In this document: positions 55,594-63,851 of the stretch, piece after piece
Layout of the letters: each line of letters begins with the position of its first letter
Position numbering within the stretch: the first letter of the stretch is position 1
Source of the DNA: an uncultured Desulfomicrobiaceae bacterium
GTDB lineage: Bacteria > Desulfobacterota > Desulfovibrionia > Desulfovibrionales > Desulfomicrobiaceae
Reading direction: 5' to 3'
NCBI GenBank assembly: GCA_937989665.1
Contig: CALKRN010000005.1
Span: 102,080 to 166,079, forward strand
Length of the DNA: 64,000 nucleotides
Made by a program: the position numbers and the translations under genes
Notes under the pieces: generated by a model
Told to the model about the DNA's origin: nothing
Seen by the model: the letters and a program-made list of their open reading frames with translations, nothing else
The model's database searches: none

Positions 55594-56342
55594 GGGCCAA
55601 CCTCGAGGGCAATCCAGTCCCCTACGCGAAGTCCGAGGAAGGCGGCAGCAGAGGCCTCGCACAGGGCGAGTTCCCATACCCCCTGGCTGCCGCGCAGCAC
55701 CCCGAGCTCGCCTGGGGCAAGGTCACCATAGGTGCGTACAAGACGGGCGTGGTGTCCGGCGACGTTCATGGCAGCTGGGAGTTCCTGGTTAGCAGGCAGC
55801 TGGAGGAGGACATTGCCGAAGCGATCCACGTGGACCACCTGGGCGATGGGGGTGCCGTTTGCTGGGGGAGTGGGTGCAGGCAGGGGGCTAAGGGGGCGCT
55901 TGTCCCAGGGGGTAGCTATCGTGCTGGCGGGTACTCCCTGGGCAAGGCGCACCGCCGCTGGGGCGAGGACGTCGCGGCCATGGAAGGTGGCGCTGGCCTG
56001 GTTCGGGATGGTCAGGCGCCATGGTCTGCCCTGGTGGGCAATGGGGGCAAGCAGGCCGTTGTCTGGAGCGAGGATGGTGCAGGAGGGGGTTTCGAGAAGG
56101 ACGAGGTCACGGTCAGTCCCTACGCCGGGGTCCACCACGGCAAGGACAATGCTCGATACCGGCAAGTACGGGAGGCTGGCGGCGAGAAAAAAGGCCGCCT
56201 CTGCGACCTGGTGTGGGCTGACCTCGTGGCTGAGGTCAATGATGGCCGCATCTCGGCAGCCCGAGAGGAGGACTGCATGGAGTTGGCCCACGTAGGGGCT
56301 GGCCAGACCAAAGTCTGTCAGGAGGACAAATACCGGACGCAT
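55590..56342 (-). CDS. SAM hydroxide adenosyltransferase (SAM hydrolase; chlorinase/fluorinase family)
   Basis: A 250-residue protein of the DUF62 family. VFVLLTDFGLASPYVGQLHAVL at the N-terminus carries the SAM-ribose Asp; other marks are AVVDPGVGTDRD, APDNGLLAPI and FHGRDVLAPAA; VHVDRFGN is in the second domain. Characterised members hydrolyse SAM to adenosine and methionine using a bound hydroxide. It is coupled by ATGA to cobS. Why a SAM hydrolase sits with a cobalamin gene is not known. Confidence 0.9.
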   Translation of the reverse strand: MRPVFVLLTDFGLASPYVGQLHAVLLSGCRDAAIIDLSHEVSPHQVAEAAFFLAASLPYLPVSSIVLAVVDPGVGTDRDLVLLETPSCTILAPDNGLLAPIAHQGRPWRLTIPNQASATFHGRDVLAPAAVRLAQGVPASTIATPWDKRPLSPLPAPTPPANGTPIAQVVHVDRFGNVLLQLPANQELPAAMNVAGHHARLVRTYGDLAPGELGVLRGSQGVWELALCEASAAAFLGLRVGDWIALEVGP

Positions 56343-56576
56343 GGGTGCTGGCGTAGAGTCGAACGCCTATCTTGTCGAGTCCTGGGGCTTTTTCGGGGTG
56401 AGCCGTGGGAGAGAAGCCATCAACGGAGGCGGATATGCATCGAGCATTATCCGGTATCGCCGGTATCACCTGGAGTTCTCCAGCTTGCCTTCATGTAGAG
56501 GCCCGGCTACCTCCATGTTGCCCGACAGACCTCAGCCATGAGGCTTGGGGGTGATGTTCTCTCGTAAGGACCCCAC

Positions 56577-57761
56577 ATGACCGTATCCCTAGCGACGCAA
56601 CTTCCTGCTTCCGTGACAACGATTTCGCTCCAGCAGCGCACCATCTATCTCGTGGGCACGGCACACGTCTCCCAGCAGAGCGTGGATGATGTCCGCCGTA
56701 CGGTGGAGGCCGTACAGCCCGATACCATCTGCGTCGAGCTCTGTCCCGCCCGCTACCAATCCTTGTCGGATCCCGAAGCCTGGAGGCGCATGGATATCTA
56801 CCGCGTCATCCGCCAGGGCAAGGCGGCCTTTCTCCTCATGCAGCTCGTGCTGCAGGCCATGTACCGCCGCATCGGCGATCGCATCGGTGTCCAACCAGGG
56901 GCAGAGATGCTTGCAGCCATTGACCTTGCCCAATCCCAAGGGGCGCATTTGGTCCTCGCTGACCGCGACGTGCAGACGACGCTCAAACGGGTATGGGGGG
57001 GCATGGGCTGGTGGACCAAGATGCGGTTTTTCGGTCATCTGGTGTTGAGCATTTTCAATGACGAAGAAGTGGATGTGGCGGCCGTGGAGGGGCTCAAAGA
57101 GGTCGATGCCCTTACCGCTGCCATGGCGGAGTTGGCGGAGGGCTTCCCCGCCATCAAAGTCCGGCTGGTGGACGAGCGGGACCGGTATTTGGCGGAGAAG
57201 ATCCGTCAGGCCCCAGGAGAGCGGATTGTGGCCGTGGTGGGCGCTGGCCACGTGCCGGGTATCATGGCGTCCATCGGCAGTCCTCAAGACCTCGCCCCCT
57301 TGGAAGAGGTCCCACCACCGGCACCATGGAACCGCGCCTTGGCGTGGGCCATTCCCCTTCTCCTCGTTGCCCTGGTGGCGTTCGGGTTTTTTCGCGGCGG
57401 TACTGCTGTGACCGGAGAGGCAGTGCTCATTTGGTTCGGCGTGCATGGCCTCCTCTCAGCCTTGGGAGCGGCGTTGGCCTGGGGGCACCCTTTGGCGGTG
57501 CTCGCAGCCCTGGTGGCCTCGCCGTTTACGAGCCTCAATCCCATGATTGCTGCCGGTTGGGTGGCGGGCCTTGTGCAGGCATGGGTGCACAAACCCACGG
57601 TGGCAGACCTGGAGTCCCTGCCGGTGAGTATCCTCACCGTGCGTGGGTTTTGGACCAATCCAGTGAGCCGCATTTTGCTTGTTGTCGTGTTTGCTAACCT
57701 CGGAAGCTCCCTCGGGACTTTTATCTCCGGAGGATGGATCTTCGCCAAGGTGCTTGCATGA
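56577..57761 (+). CDS. TraB/PrgY-family membrane protein
   Basis: A 394-residue protein. The N-terminal TraB/GumN-like domain (about 18-245) has YLVGTAHVSQQSVDDVRRTVE, CVELCPARYQSL and VVGAGHVPG, the conserved pair GTAH and GxGH seen in erythromycin esterase/Tiki-like proteins. The C-terminal half has five or so membrane helices. In plasmid systems PrgY/TraB proteins limit peptide pheromone signalling; the chromosomal function is unclear, possibly a metal-dependent protease. AAGGA lies 8 bases upstream of the ATG. It overlaps the next gene by ATGA. Confidence 0.88.
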   Translation: MTVSLATQLPASVTTISLQQRTIYLVGTAHVSQQSVDDVRRTVEAVQPDTICVELCPARYQSLSDPEAWRRMDIYRVIRQGKAAFLLMQLVLQAMYRRIGDRIGVQPGAEMLAAIDLAQSQGAHLVLADRDVQTTLKRVWGGMGWWTKMRFFGHLVLSIFNDEEVDVAAVEGLKEVDALTAAMAELAEGFPAIKVRLVDERDRYLAEKIRQAPGERIVAVVGAGHVPGIMASIGSPQDLAPLEEVPPPAPWNRALAWAIPLLLVALVAFGFFRGGTAVTGEAVLIWFGVHGLLSALGAALAWGHPLAVLAALVASPFTSLNPMIAAGWVAGLVQAWVHKPTVADLESLPVSILTVRGFWTNPVSRILLVVVFANLGSSLGTFISGGWIFAKVLA

Positions 57762-58360
57762 GGGTATCTGTGGAACATCGTGCCCGTCTTATCTTGGCGG
57801 CAGAAGAAACCCTGGCCCAGGACCTTGCTCGGGGAGTCTTGCCGCGGCCCAAGCCCTCGGTGTGGATGATCCTCCTGCCGCCGCTTTTCGTATTTTTTGC
57901 CTTGGCCATGGATCGCCATAAAAAGGCGAGCCGGATGTTTAAAGAAGGGTTTCTGTTTACGAAGCGTTTGGCCTTGGAGCGGGTGGTGCGCGAACTTGGG
58001 GGTGAAGCGGTTGGCCCGCTCGCCTTTCCGGATCCGCCCGCAGGCGTTGGGACTCCGGAGGCATGGGCGCGCATTCGAGCGGCCCAGGCCGAAGAAGTGA
58101 CGTTGCTTCAAGGCCATTACCGGCGGCTCCTTTTGGCGTCGGCGTCCACCTTTGCTGGGTTGGTTCAGGGTGCCTACGCGACCCCAGGGGAGTACTTGGC
58201 CTTTTGCAATGCCCTGCGCCGGGCCGAGATGGCGGTCAATGCTGCCATTGTGGCCGAGGTGCATTCCTCTGCCGAGGCCCGTGAGGCCGCACGAGCCATG
58301 GAGACGCGTTTAGAACATCTGCGGTTGGAGCAGGTACAGCGGATTTTTTCTGGTCGCTGA
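57758..58360 (+). CDS. Membrane-associated protein of unknown function
   Basis: A 200-residue protein with one clear hydrophobic segment (about 36-51, WMILLPPLFVFFALAM) followed by a basic, helical region (KEGFLFTKRLALERVVREL) and a long helical C-terminus. I cannot name a family. The ATG overlaps the TraB gene's TGA, so the two are co-translated and may work together at the membrane. A start 24 bases upstream exists but would overlap TraB more. Confidence 0.75.
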   Translation: MRVSVEHRARLILAAEETLAQDLARGVLPRPKPSVWMILLPPLFVFFALAMDRHKKASRMFKEGFLFTKRLALERVVRELGGEAVGPLAFPDPPAGVGTPEAWARIRAAQAEEVTLLQGHYRRLLLASASTFAGLVQGAYATPGEYLAFCNALRRAEMAVNAAIVAEVHSSAEAREAARAMETRLEHLRLEQVQRIFSGR

Positions 58361-58362
58361 TC

Positions 58363-58390
58363 TTGTCTATGATGCAATCGGTATTAAAAT
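58363..58390 (+). promoter_or_regulatory. Possible sigma-70 promoter
   Basis: TTGTCT at 58363-58368 and TAAAAT at 58385-58390, 16 bases apart, lie in an AT-rich gap 43 bases before the ATG of the small gene at 58433. It is a reasonable but unproven match. Confidence 0.4.
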
Positions 58391-58432
58391 GGGAGTCAAG
58401 AAGCACGCATTGGACGGCTTCGGGAGGGTCTT

Positions 58433-58663
58433 ATGTACATCGCTACTGCACGCATTCCTCGACATATATATGAAGAAGACATCAATGCTCAGCGGAAGAT
58501 GGATAGTGTTCTTGCCCATCTTCGTGAGTTAGCGTTGGATGTTGGTATGGATCCTGAACGCAACGTTGTTGTGCAGCGTCTTGATGAGGAAATCCGTATT
58601 GGGATCTCTCCAGAGCTCGATCTCTACTTGAGAGAATCGCCAGGAGAATGGAAGACCCACTAG
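58433..58663 (+). CDS. Small conserved-looking protein of unknown function
   Basis: A 76-residue soluble protein (RIPRHIYEEDINAQRKMDSVL in the first third; a charged C-terminus). No motif recognised. GGAGGG lies 5 bases before the ATG, and a long hairpin follows the stop, so it looks like a self-contained unit. It is more AT-rich than the preceding genes. Confidence 0.65.
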   Translation: MYIATARIPRHIYEEDINAQRKMDSVLAHLRELALDVGMDPERNVVVQRLDEEIRIGISPELDLYLRESPGEWKTH

Positions 58664-58683
58664 GCGAAGAGCACATAAATCTA

Positions 58684-58722
58684 CCAAAGCCCCCTGGGAT
58701 GATAAGTTCCAGGGGGCTTTGG
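58684..58722. terminator. Long hairpin, probable terminator between convergent units
   Basis: A perfect 14-bp stem (58684-58697 with 58709-58722) with an 11-base loop. It lies 20 bases after the 76-residue gene and 15 bases after the cydB stop on the other strand. Neither side has a full T tract, so efficiency is uncertain. Confidence 0.65.
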
Positions 58723-58737
58723 CATGGAGGAGAGGCG

Positions 58738-59763
58738 TTAGTAGGCGTTGTCGTGGGTAAGATCGTGGGAGGTCATTTTGTGGGAGAAGGTGCGGTACAT
58801 CCACACCTGGTAGAGGACGACAATGGGTACGAAGAGAAGGGCAACGAGGAGCATAATGGAAAGAGTTTTGGTGCTCGAGGCTGCATTGAAGACGGTCACT
58901 GAAGCTGCGGGGTCAAGGCTTGAGGGTAGGATATTGGGGTACAGGCCCGTAACGCCAAAGAGCGTCAGTCCGGCAATGAGTCCGGCAGACAACCCCCAGG
59001 CCTTCCAGCCGGCTCCCTGTTGGATTTCGCGCCGCAGGAGGCCAAAGCAGGTGAGGGGGATGATCAAGAGGATTAAGAGCAACGGATTGGTGAGGTAGTT
59101 GCGTAAAAGCCCGGTGAACGGAACGGTGAGGACGACGAACCCAAGGAGGGTTACGCCAAGGATGGGATAGATCCGTCCAGCCCAGGCCACGGCGCGGTGG
59201 TGGAGTTCACCTTCGGTGCGCAGGGCGAGCCATATGGCCCCATGGAGGGCGAAGAGCAGGACAAAGAGCAGTCCCCCTACCAGGCCATAGGGGTTAAGGA
59301 GGGTGAGGAGATTGCCGTGGAAGATGCCTTGGCTATCCAGGGGCAGGCCTTGGAAGATGTTGGCGAAGGCCACACCCAGGAGGAGGGCGGGCAGGAAACT
59401 TCCTATCGTCATGGCGCCGTCCCAGAGGGCGCGCCAGTAGGGGCAGTCGCGCAGGTGGCGGAACTCAAAGGCCACTCCGCGAATGATGAGGGCAAGGAGG
59501 AGCAGCATAAGCGGGGTATAGAGGCCGCTGAACATGATGGCATAGGCTGTGGGGAAGGCAGCAAAGGTCACTCCACCGGCGGTGATGAGCCAGACTTCAT
59601 TGCCGTCCCAAAAGGGTCCCATGGCATTGAGAATCGTCCGGCGGTCCGTGTCCGTCTTGCCGAGGATAGGGAGCAAGGTCCCAAGGCCGAGATCGAAGCC
59701 GTCCAGGACAAAATACACGGCCCAGAGAATGCCCCAAACAAGGAACCAGATGGTCTCGAGCAT
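58738..59763 (-). CDS. cydB: Cytochrome bd quinol oxidase subunit II
   Basis: A 341-residue membrane protein with about eight or nine helices. The N-terminus ETIWFLVWGILWAVYFVLDGFDLG and the following DRRTILNAMGPFWDGNEVWLITAGG are diagnostic of CydB. With CydA it reduces O2 to water using quinol. Last gene of the oxygen-defence operon, 12 bases after cydA. Confidence 0.96.
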   Translation of the reverse strand: MLETIWFLVWGILWAVYFVLDGFDLGLGTLLPILGKTDTDRRTILNAMGPFWDGNEVWLITAGGVTFAAFPTAYAIMFSGLYTPLMLLLLALIIRGVAFEFRHLRDCPYWRALWDGAMTIGSFLPALLLGVAFANIFQGLPLDSQGIFHGNLLTLLNPYGLVGGLLFVLLFALHGAIWLALRTEGELHHRAVAWAGRIYPILGVTLLGFVVLTVPFTGLLRNYLTNPLLLILLIIPLTCFGLLRREIQQGAGWKAWGLSAGLIAGLTLFGVTGLYPNILPSSLDPAASVTVFNAASSTKTLSIMLLVALLFVPIVVLYQVWMYRTFSHKMTSHDLTHDNAY

Positions 59764-59775
59764 GGCGCGCCTCCG

Positions 59776-61089
59776 TTATGCGGGTTTGGGGCCCTTGCGG
59801 GCATAGATGGTGAGCATGGTGATGTCCGCTGCACCCAAGAGGGCGTAGAGGAGGGTGAGTGCTACCAGGGAAAAGGTCACCTGACTCGCTGCTACCGGCG
59901 AGACAGCGTCGGCGGTCTTCATGAGGCCGTAGACAATCCACGGCTGGCGGCCCACTTCAGCCACGACCCAACCGGCTTGAAGGGCGAGGTAGGGTATGGG
60001 GATGGCATAGGGGAGGAGACGTAGGAGTTTGGGGGATTCCTGGAGTCGCTTGCGCCGCAGCCATGCCCAAGCTGCCAGGGCGATCATCACTGTCCCGAGG
60101 CCGACCATGGCCCGGAAGGAGAGAAAGGTAATGAGTACCGGGGGGCGTTCCTCTTTGGGCCACGCGTTGAGTCCTTGCACGGGGGCCGTAAAGGAACCGT
60201 AGGCGAGAAAGGAGAGCCCGCCGGGGATACCGAGGGCCTCGACGGCGTTGCGTTCATTGGCCTCATCAGGCCAGAGGAGAAGGTACATGGGCGCGCCTTC
60301 CCCGGGCTTGGGGGTCTCCCAGAGGGCCTCCATGGCCGCGAGTTTGGCCGGCTGGATGCGGGTGACGGCTTGGGCGTGGTGGTGGCCCTGGACCGCGACG
60401 AGGAGCGAAAAGACGAGGGCGAAGATGGCGCCGAGCCGGAAGGAGCGGGAGAAGAAGTCGGTTTCATTGTGGCGCAGTAGATGGAAGGCCGAGATTCCCA
60501 TGACAAAGAAGCCTGCTAAGGCAAAGGCCCCAGCCAGAGTATGGATATACTGCTGCCAGGCAAAACTGTTGGTGATCACTGCGAAAAAACTGTCGAGTTC
60601 AGCCCGTCCATTGCGCAAGACGTAGCCTAGGGGATGCTGCATGAATCCATTGGCGATGATGATCCACAGGGCGGAGATGTTGGAGGCGGCGGCCACAAGC
60701 CAGATGCAGGCGGCATGAAGCTTGGGAGAAAGTTTGTTCCAGCCAAAGATCCACGCGCCGAGAAAGGTAGATTCTAAGAAAAAGGCGAGAGTTGCCTCAA
60801 TGGCAAGTAAAGATCCAAAAATATCACCAACATACGCTGAATAGCGAGACCAATTGGTTCCAAATTGAAATTCAAGAGTGATGCCGGTAACCACACCGAG
60901 GACAAAGTTAATGATAAAGAGCTTCCCCCAGAATTTGGCCATACGTAGGTATACCGTTTCACCAGTACGTACATATTGGGTCTCCATGATGGCCACCAGG
61001 ATGGAGAGCCCTAGAGTAAGGGGTACAAAGATGAAGTGAAACATGGTGGCCATGGCAAATTGCAGTCGGGAGAGCCATAGAACGTCCAT
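59776..61089 (-). CDS. cydA: Cytochrome bd quinol oxidase subunit I
   Basis: A 437-residue subunit with heme ligand His18 in TMFHFIFVPLTLG, the GVVTGITLEFQFGTNW segment and the quinol-binding Q loop before about residue 320; the Q loop is the short type. It carries hemes b558, b595 and d. AAAGGAG precedes the ATG. It follows the HEAT-like gene by 16 bases. In strict anaerobes of this group bd oxidase detoxifies O2 and may conserve energy. A block near 60770-60990 is AT-rich. Confidence 0.97.
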   Translation of the reverse strand: MDVLWLSRLQFAMATMFHFIFVPLTLGLSILVAIMETQYVRTGETVYLRMAKFWGKLFIINFVLGVVTGITLEFQFGTNWSRYSAYVGDIFGSLLAIEATLAFFLESTFLGAWIFGWNKLSPKLHAACIWLVAAASNISALWIIIANGFMQHPLGYVLRNGRAELDSFFAVITNSFAWQQYIHTLAGAFALAGFFVMGISAFHLLRHNETDFFSRSFRLGAIFALVFSLLVAVQGHHHAQAVTRIQPAKLAAMEALWETPKPGEGAPMYLLLWPDEANERNAVEALGIPGGLSFLAYGSFTAPVQGLNAWPKEERPPVLITFLSFRAMVGLGTVMIALAAWAWLRRKRLQESPKLLRLLPYAIPIPYLALQAGWVVAEVGRQPWIVYGLMKTADAVSPVAASQVTFSLVALTLLYALLGAADITMLTIYARKGPKPA

Positions 61090-61105
61090 AGCGAACTCCT
61101 TTTGT

Positions 61106-61807
61106 TTAGGTGGAGGCTGGGCTCAAGGCGGTGTGGGCTTCGTGGGCGAGAGCAGCAACGGTTGTCGTGGAGAGGACACGGTTGCGGTAGATTTCAAGGC
61201 GGGTGCGATCCCCACAGAGTCTCTCTAGGTCGGGCTGAGCCTCGGCCAAGCGCAGAAGGCCAACGGTCCAGGCGGCGTAGCCGCGCAGCGGGCCATCTGG
61301 GTCGCGGAGCTCGCGGACAATATCAGGTCCGGCTTCCCGTACGTACTCGGGGCGGATTTCAGCGAGGCGCCCAAGGCCCCAGAGGGCTCCGCGGCGCAGC
61401 GGGGCGTGCTCGAGATAGCAATCCGGGTAATCGCCTTCAGCTTCGTGGATAAAGGCTCGCAGGTGGTTGGCATATTCTTGGGCCAGACGCGGGCTTTGGA
61501 CCATGATCTCGGCCATGGCCTCCGGCGCGCCCCAGCCGATGCCGCCAGACTCGTCGTTGAGGCTCCACAGCAAGCGGCGCATGACAATGCGGGCCCGCTC
61601 CAGCTCCCGCTCGGCTATGGCCGCAACGACGAGGCCGAAGGCGGTCACCGCATGCCAGCGCACCTGGACCTCGGGGGAGAGCAAGGCGGCGAAGAGCCCG
61701 CCAAGGACCTGTTCTCCAGGAACGGCCAGGAGTTCTGGTAGCCGTTCCTGCCACTGGGGATGGGCAAGGAGCTCGAGGACCCAGGCTTTGCGCTGGCGAC
61801 GGTGCAT
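61106..61807 (-). CDS. HEAT-repeat-like protein in oxygen-defence operon
   Basis: A 233-residue all-helical protein. Repeated helical pairs of HEAT type are visible: VQVRWHAVTAFGLVVAAIAE, GGIGWGAPEAMAEIMV, LRRGALWGLGRLAEIRPEYV and LRGYAAWTVGLLRLAEAQ. Such repeats form protein-binding scaffolds; no enzymatic motif is seen. It lies between roo and cydA with gaps of 13 and 16 bases, so it is co-expressed with oxygen reductases; a maturation or adaptor role is inference. Start 61807 follows GAGG; a longer frame overlaps roo and is rejected. Confidence 0.75.
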   Translation of the reverse strand: MHRRQRKAWVLELLAHPQWQERLPELLAVPGEQVLGGLFAALLSPEVQVRWHAVTAFGLVVAAIAERELERARIVMRRLLWSLNDESGGIGWGAPEAMAEIMVQSPRLAQEYANHLRAFIHEAEGDYPDCYLEHAPLRRGALWGLGRLAEIRPEYVREAGPDIVRELRDPDGPLRGYAAWTVGLLRLAEAQPDLERLCGDRTRLEIYRNRVLSTTTVAALAHEAHTALSPAST

Positions 61808-61820
61808 ACTCGGAGAACCT

Positions 61821-63029
61821 CTAAGCAGCGGCAGCGACCCGATGGAGGATGGCCTGCCCCACCCGGCGGCCAAGGTCTTTGCACTCGGCAAGCTTGGCGT
61901 GATCCGGGACGTTTTTGGCTTTGACCCCTGGTTCCACGACGTCCACATTGGCGCTCTTAAGCCAGTCGGTCATGACTCCGACGGCTTCTCCACTCCAACC
62001 AAAGGAGCCGAAGGCCGCGCCGATGCGCCCCTGGGGACGCAACCCCTTCATGTAGGTGAGAAAATCGGCCATCAACGGGAGGATGCCGTTGTTGTGGGTG
62101 GGCGACCCACACACAATCCCCGTGGCCGTGGCAAGCTCCGCCATGACATCACTGTGGTGGTACTGCTTAAGACTCATGATGCGCACCCCGACCCCGCTCT
62201 CCAGGAGGCCTTCGGCAACGGCCTTGGCCATTTTTTCCGTGGAGTGCCACATGGTGTCGTAAACCACCACTGCTCGTTGGTGTGGCTTCTGTTGGGCATA
62301 GGTCCGGTAAGCCGCCAGGGCATCGCCCACATGGGAGCGCCAGATCAGACCGTGGTCGGGGGCAATCATGTCGATGGCCCACCCTCGCTTCTCAATCTCC
62401 GCGAGTACTTCGAGGACCCGTGAGGAGTACGGCAAGATAATATTGTGGTAGTAGTGGGATGTGGCGCTCATGAGGCGTGAGAAGTCCACCTCATCGTCGA
62501 AGCGCTCACTGGTAGCGATGTTCTGACCAAAGGCGTCGCTCGAAATAAGGAGCTTGTCCTCAGGCAGATACGAGACCATGGAGTCCGGCCAATGGAGCAT
62601 TCGGGTCTCCAGGAAGTGGACGGTCCGTGAGCCAAGGGAAATGGTATCTCCTGAGCTGACGACATGGTAGGGCCAGTGGGGTTGATGGAAGTGATCGAGG
62701 AGGCTGCGGTGCCCCATCTTGGAGCAGATGACCTTTTCGGGCCGGATATGCTCCATGAGAAAGGGCATGGCACCGGCGTGATCGGGCTCAATGTGGTTGC
62801 AGACAATATAATCAATTTTTTCCAGCGGCAGGATGGACCGGATTTGATGGTATAGGTCCAGTTGGAACTTCTGGGGGACTGAATCGAAAAGGGTAATCTT
62901 GTCGTCCAGCACGAGGAAGGCGTTGTAGGTCGTGCCTTCCGGCGCCCGGGAGTACCCATGAAAATCATGGATATTCCAATCGACAACGCCTACCCAATAG
63001 ATATTTTTTGTGATCTCAACGGCAGCCAT
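61821..63029 (-). CDS. roo: Rubredoxin:oxygen oxidoreductase (flavodiiron protein)
   Basis: A 402-residue class A flavodiiron protein. The beta-lactamase-like diiron domain has His79, Glu81, Asp83 and His84 in HIEPDHAG, His146, Asp165 and His226, all at the numbers known for D. gigas ROO. The C-terminal flavodoxin domain has YDTMWHSTEKMAKAVAEGL and GSPTHNN. It reduces O2 to water (and may reduce NO) with electrons from rubredoxin. It follows the rubredoxin gene by 12 bases. Confidence 0.97.
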   Translation of the reverse strand: MAAVEITKNIYWVGVVDWNIHDFHGYSRAPEGTTYNAFLVLDDKITLFDSVPQKFQLDLYHQIRSILPLEKIDYIVCNHIEPDHAGAMPFLMEHIRPEKVICSKMGHRSLLDHFHQPHWPYHVVSSGDTISLGSRTVHFLETRMLHWPDSMVSYLPEDKLLISSDAFGQNIATSERFDDEVDFSRLMSATSHYYHNIILPYSSRVLEVLAEIEKRGWAIDMIAPDHGLIWRSHVGDALAAYRTYAQQKPHQRAVVVYDTMWHSTEKMAKAVAEGLLESGVGVRIMSLKQYHHSDVMAELATATGIVCGSPTHNNGILPLMADFLTYMKGLRPQGRIGAAFGSFGWSGEAVGVMTDWLKSANVDVVEPGVKAKNVPDHAKLAECKDLGRRVGQAILHRVAAAA

Positions 63030-63041
63030 TGGTCTCCTCGA

Positions 63042-63203
63042 TCAGTTTTCTTTGACAAAATCAGCCTTGCTCGCCCCACAGATGGGACAGGCCCAGTCCT
63101 CCGGCAGGTCTTCGAAGGGCGTGCCCGGTGCAATCCCGCTGTCTGGATCCCCTTTGGCAGGGTCATACACATACCCACACAACGTGCAGACGTATTTGTC
63201 CAT
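63042..63203 (-). CDS. Rubredoxin
   Basis: A 53-residue rubredoxin with the iron ligands Cys6, Cys9 in [18 protein letters not shown], and Cys39, Cys42 in CPICGASK. It passes single electrons to Roo, encoded 12 bases downstream. AAGGAAGGAG lies upstream of the ATG at 63203; the longer open frame upstream is not coding. It follows the PerR-like gene by 68 bases. Confidence 0.97.
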   Translation of the reverse strand: MDKYVCTLCGYVYDPAKGDPDSGIAPGTPFEDLPEDWACPICGASKADFVKEN

Positions 63204-63271
63204 AACGTATCTCCTTCCTTTGGATATTGAGGTGAAGAAATCTATCGCTCCGTTAGCAGAGGTGCGGCGTC

Positions 63272-63706
63272 CTATCCAGCATTTTTTTCGTTGTGGAGGT
63301 TGGGTTGCACGCCCGGTTGGCACTGAGGACAAATCCCCGTGAGCTCGAGTTCATAGCCGGTTATCTGGTACGAGGTGCTTATGGATTGGGAATCAAGAGG
63401 GAGGGACAGCGGCTCCCAGATGTCATCTACCCGGCCGCATACCTGGCACCGGATGTGGTAGTGCGGCCGCATATCGCCATCAAAGCGCTTTTGGTGGGAA
63501 GCCATTTCGAGGACACGCACGAGTCCCAGCTCCGCAAGGACGTCGAGATTCCGGTAGACCGTGCCCAAACTAATCCGCGGCATACGCCGCTTGGCCATAT
63601 GATAGACTTCCTCTGCTGTGGGATGGCTTGTGACGCTGCGCAATTCTTCCAGAATGACCTGGCGTTGGTTGGTGAGGCGCATATCTTTCTTGAGGTACTC
63701 GCGCAT
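63272..63706 (-). CDS. perR: Fur-family regulator, PerR-like
   Basis: A 144-residue metalloregulator. The winged helix (1-85) ends with [13 protein letters not shown], and two Cys pairs, Cys87-X2-Cys90 and Cys126-X2-Cys129, form the structural zinc site. The HYH pair (His82, His84), His28, His36 and Asp in VDD at 94-95 fit a PerR-type Fe/Mn peroxide sensor; Fur often has Glu at the last position. It is the first gene of the oxygen-defence operon and likely represses it together with itself. GGAGGGG precedes the ATG. PerR versus Fur is not certain. Confidence 0.85.
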   Translation of the reverse strand: MREYLKKDMRLTNQRQVILEELRSVTSHPTAEEVYHMAKRRMPRISLGTVYRNLDVLAELGLVRVLEMASHQKRFDGDMRPHYHIRCQVCGRVDDIWEPLSLPLDSQSISTSYQITGYELELTGICPQCQPGVQPNLHNEKNAG

Positions 63707-63750
63707 AGCCCCTCCTTCAATGTTGATGATAATTTTTACTATTAAATAGA
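63707..63750 (-). promoter_or_regulatory. AT-rich putative promoter/PerR operator
   Basis: The 25 or so bases 63723-63749 just upstream of the perR-like SD are very AT-rich in a GC-rich setting. TTGATGATAA and TACTATTAAA are loosely related to the Fur/PerR box half-sites. It is a plausible autoregulatory operator; the dyad symmetry is weak. Confidence 0.4.
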
Positions 63751-63851
63751 GCCTAGGTCAAGGGCAAGAGCTGCCGTTCAAAGAAGAGCTCGGCGCCCTG
63801 ATGGAAAGAGAATCTGCGAGCTGGTCGAAAAGGATTCGTCGAAGGCGCTCT

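Noticed and set aside
56343..56560. Cobalamin riboswitch upstream of the SAM hydrolase-cobS pair
   Set aside because: No B12-box-like sequence; only a short palindrome and a small direct repeat are present.
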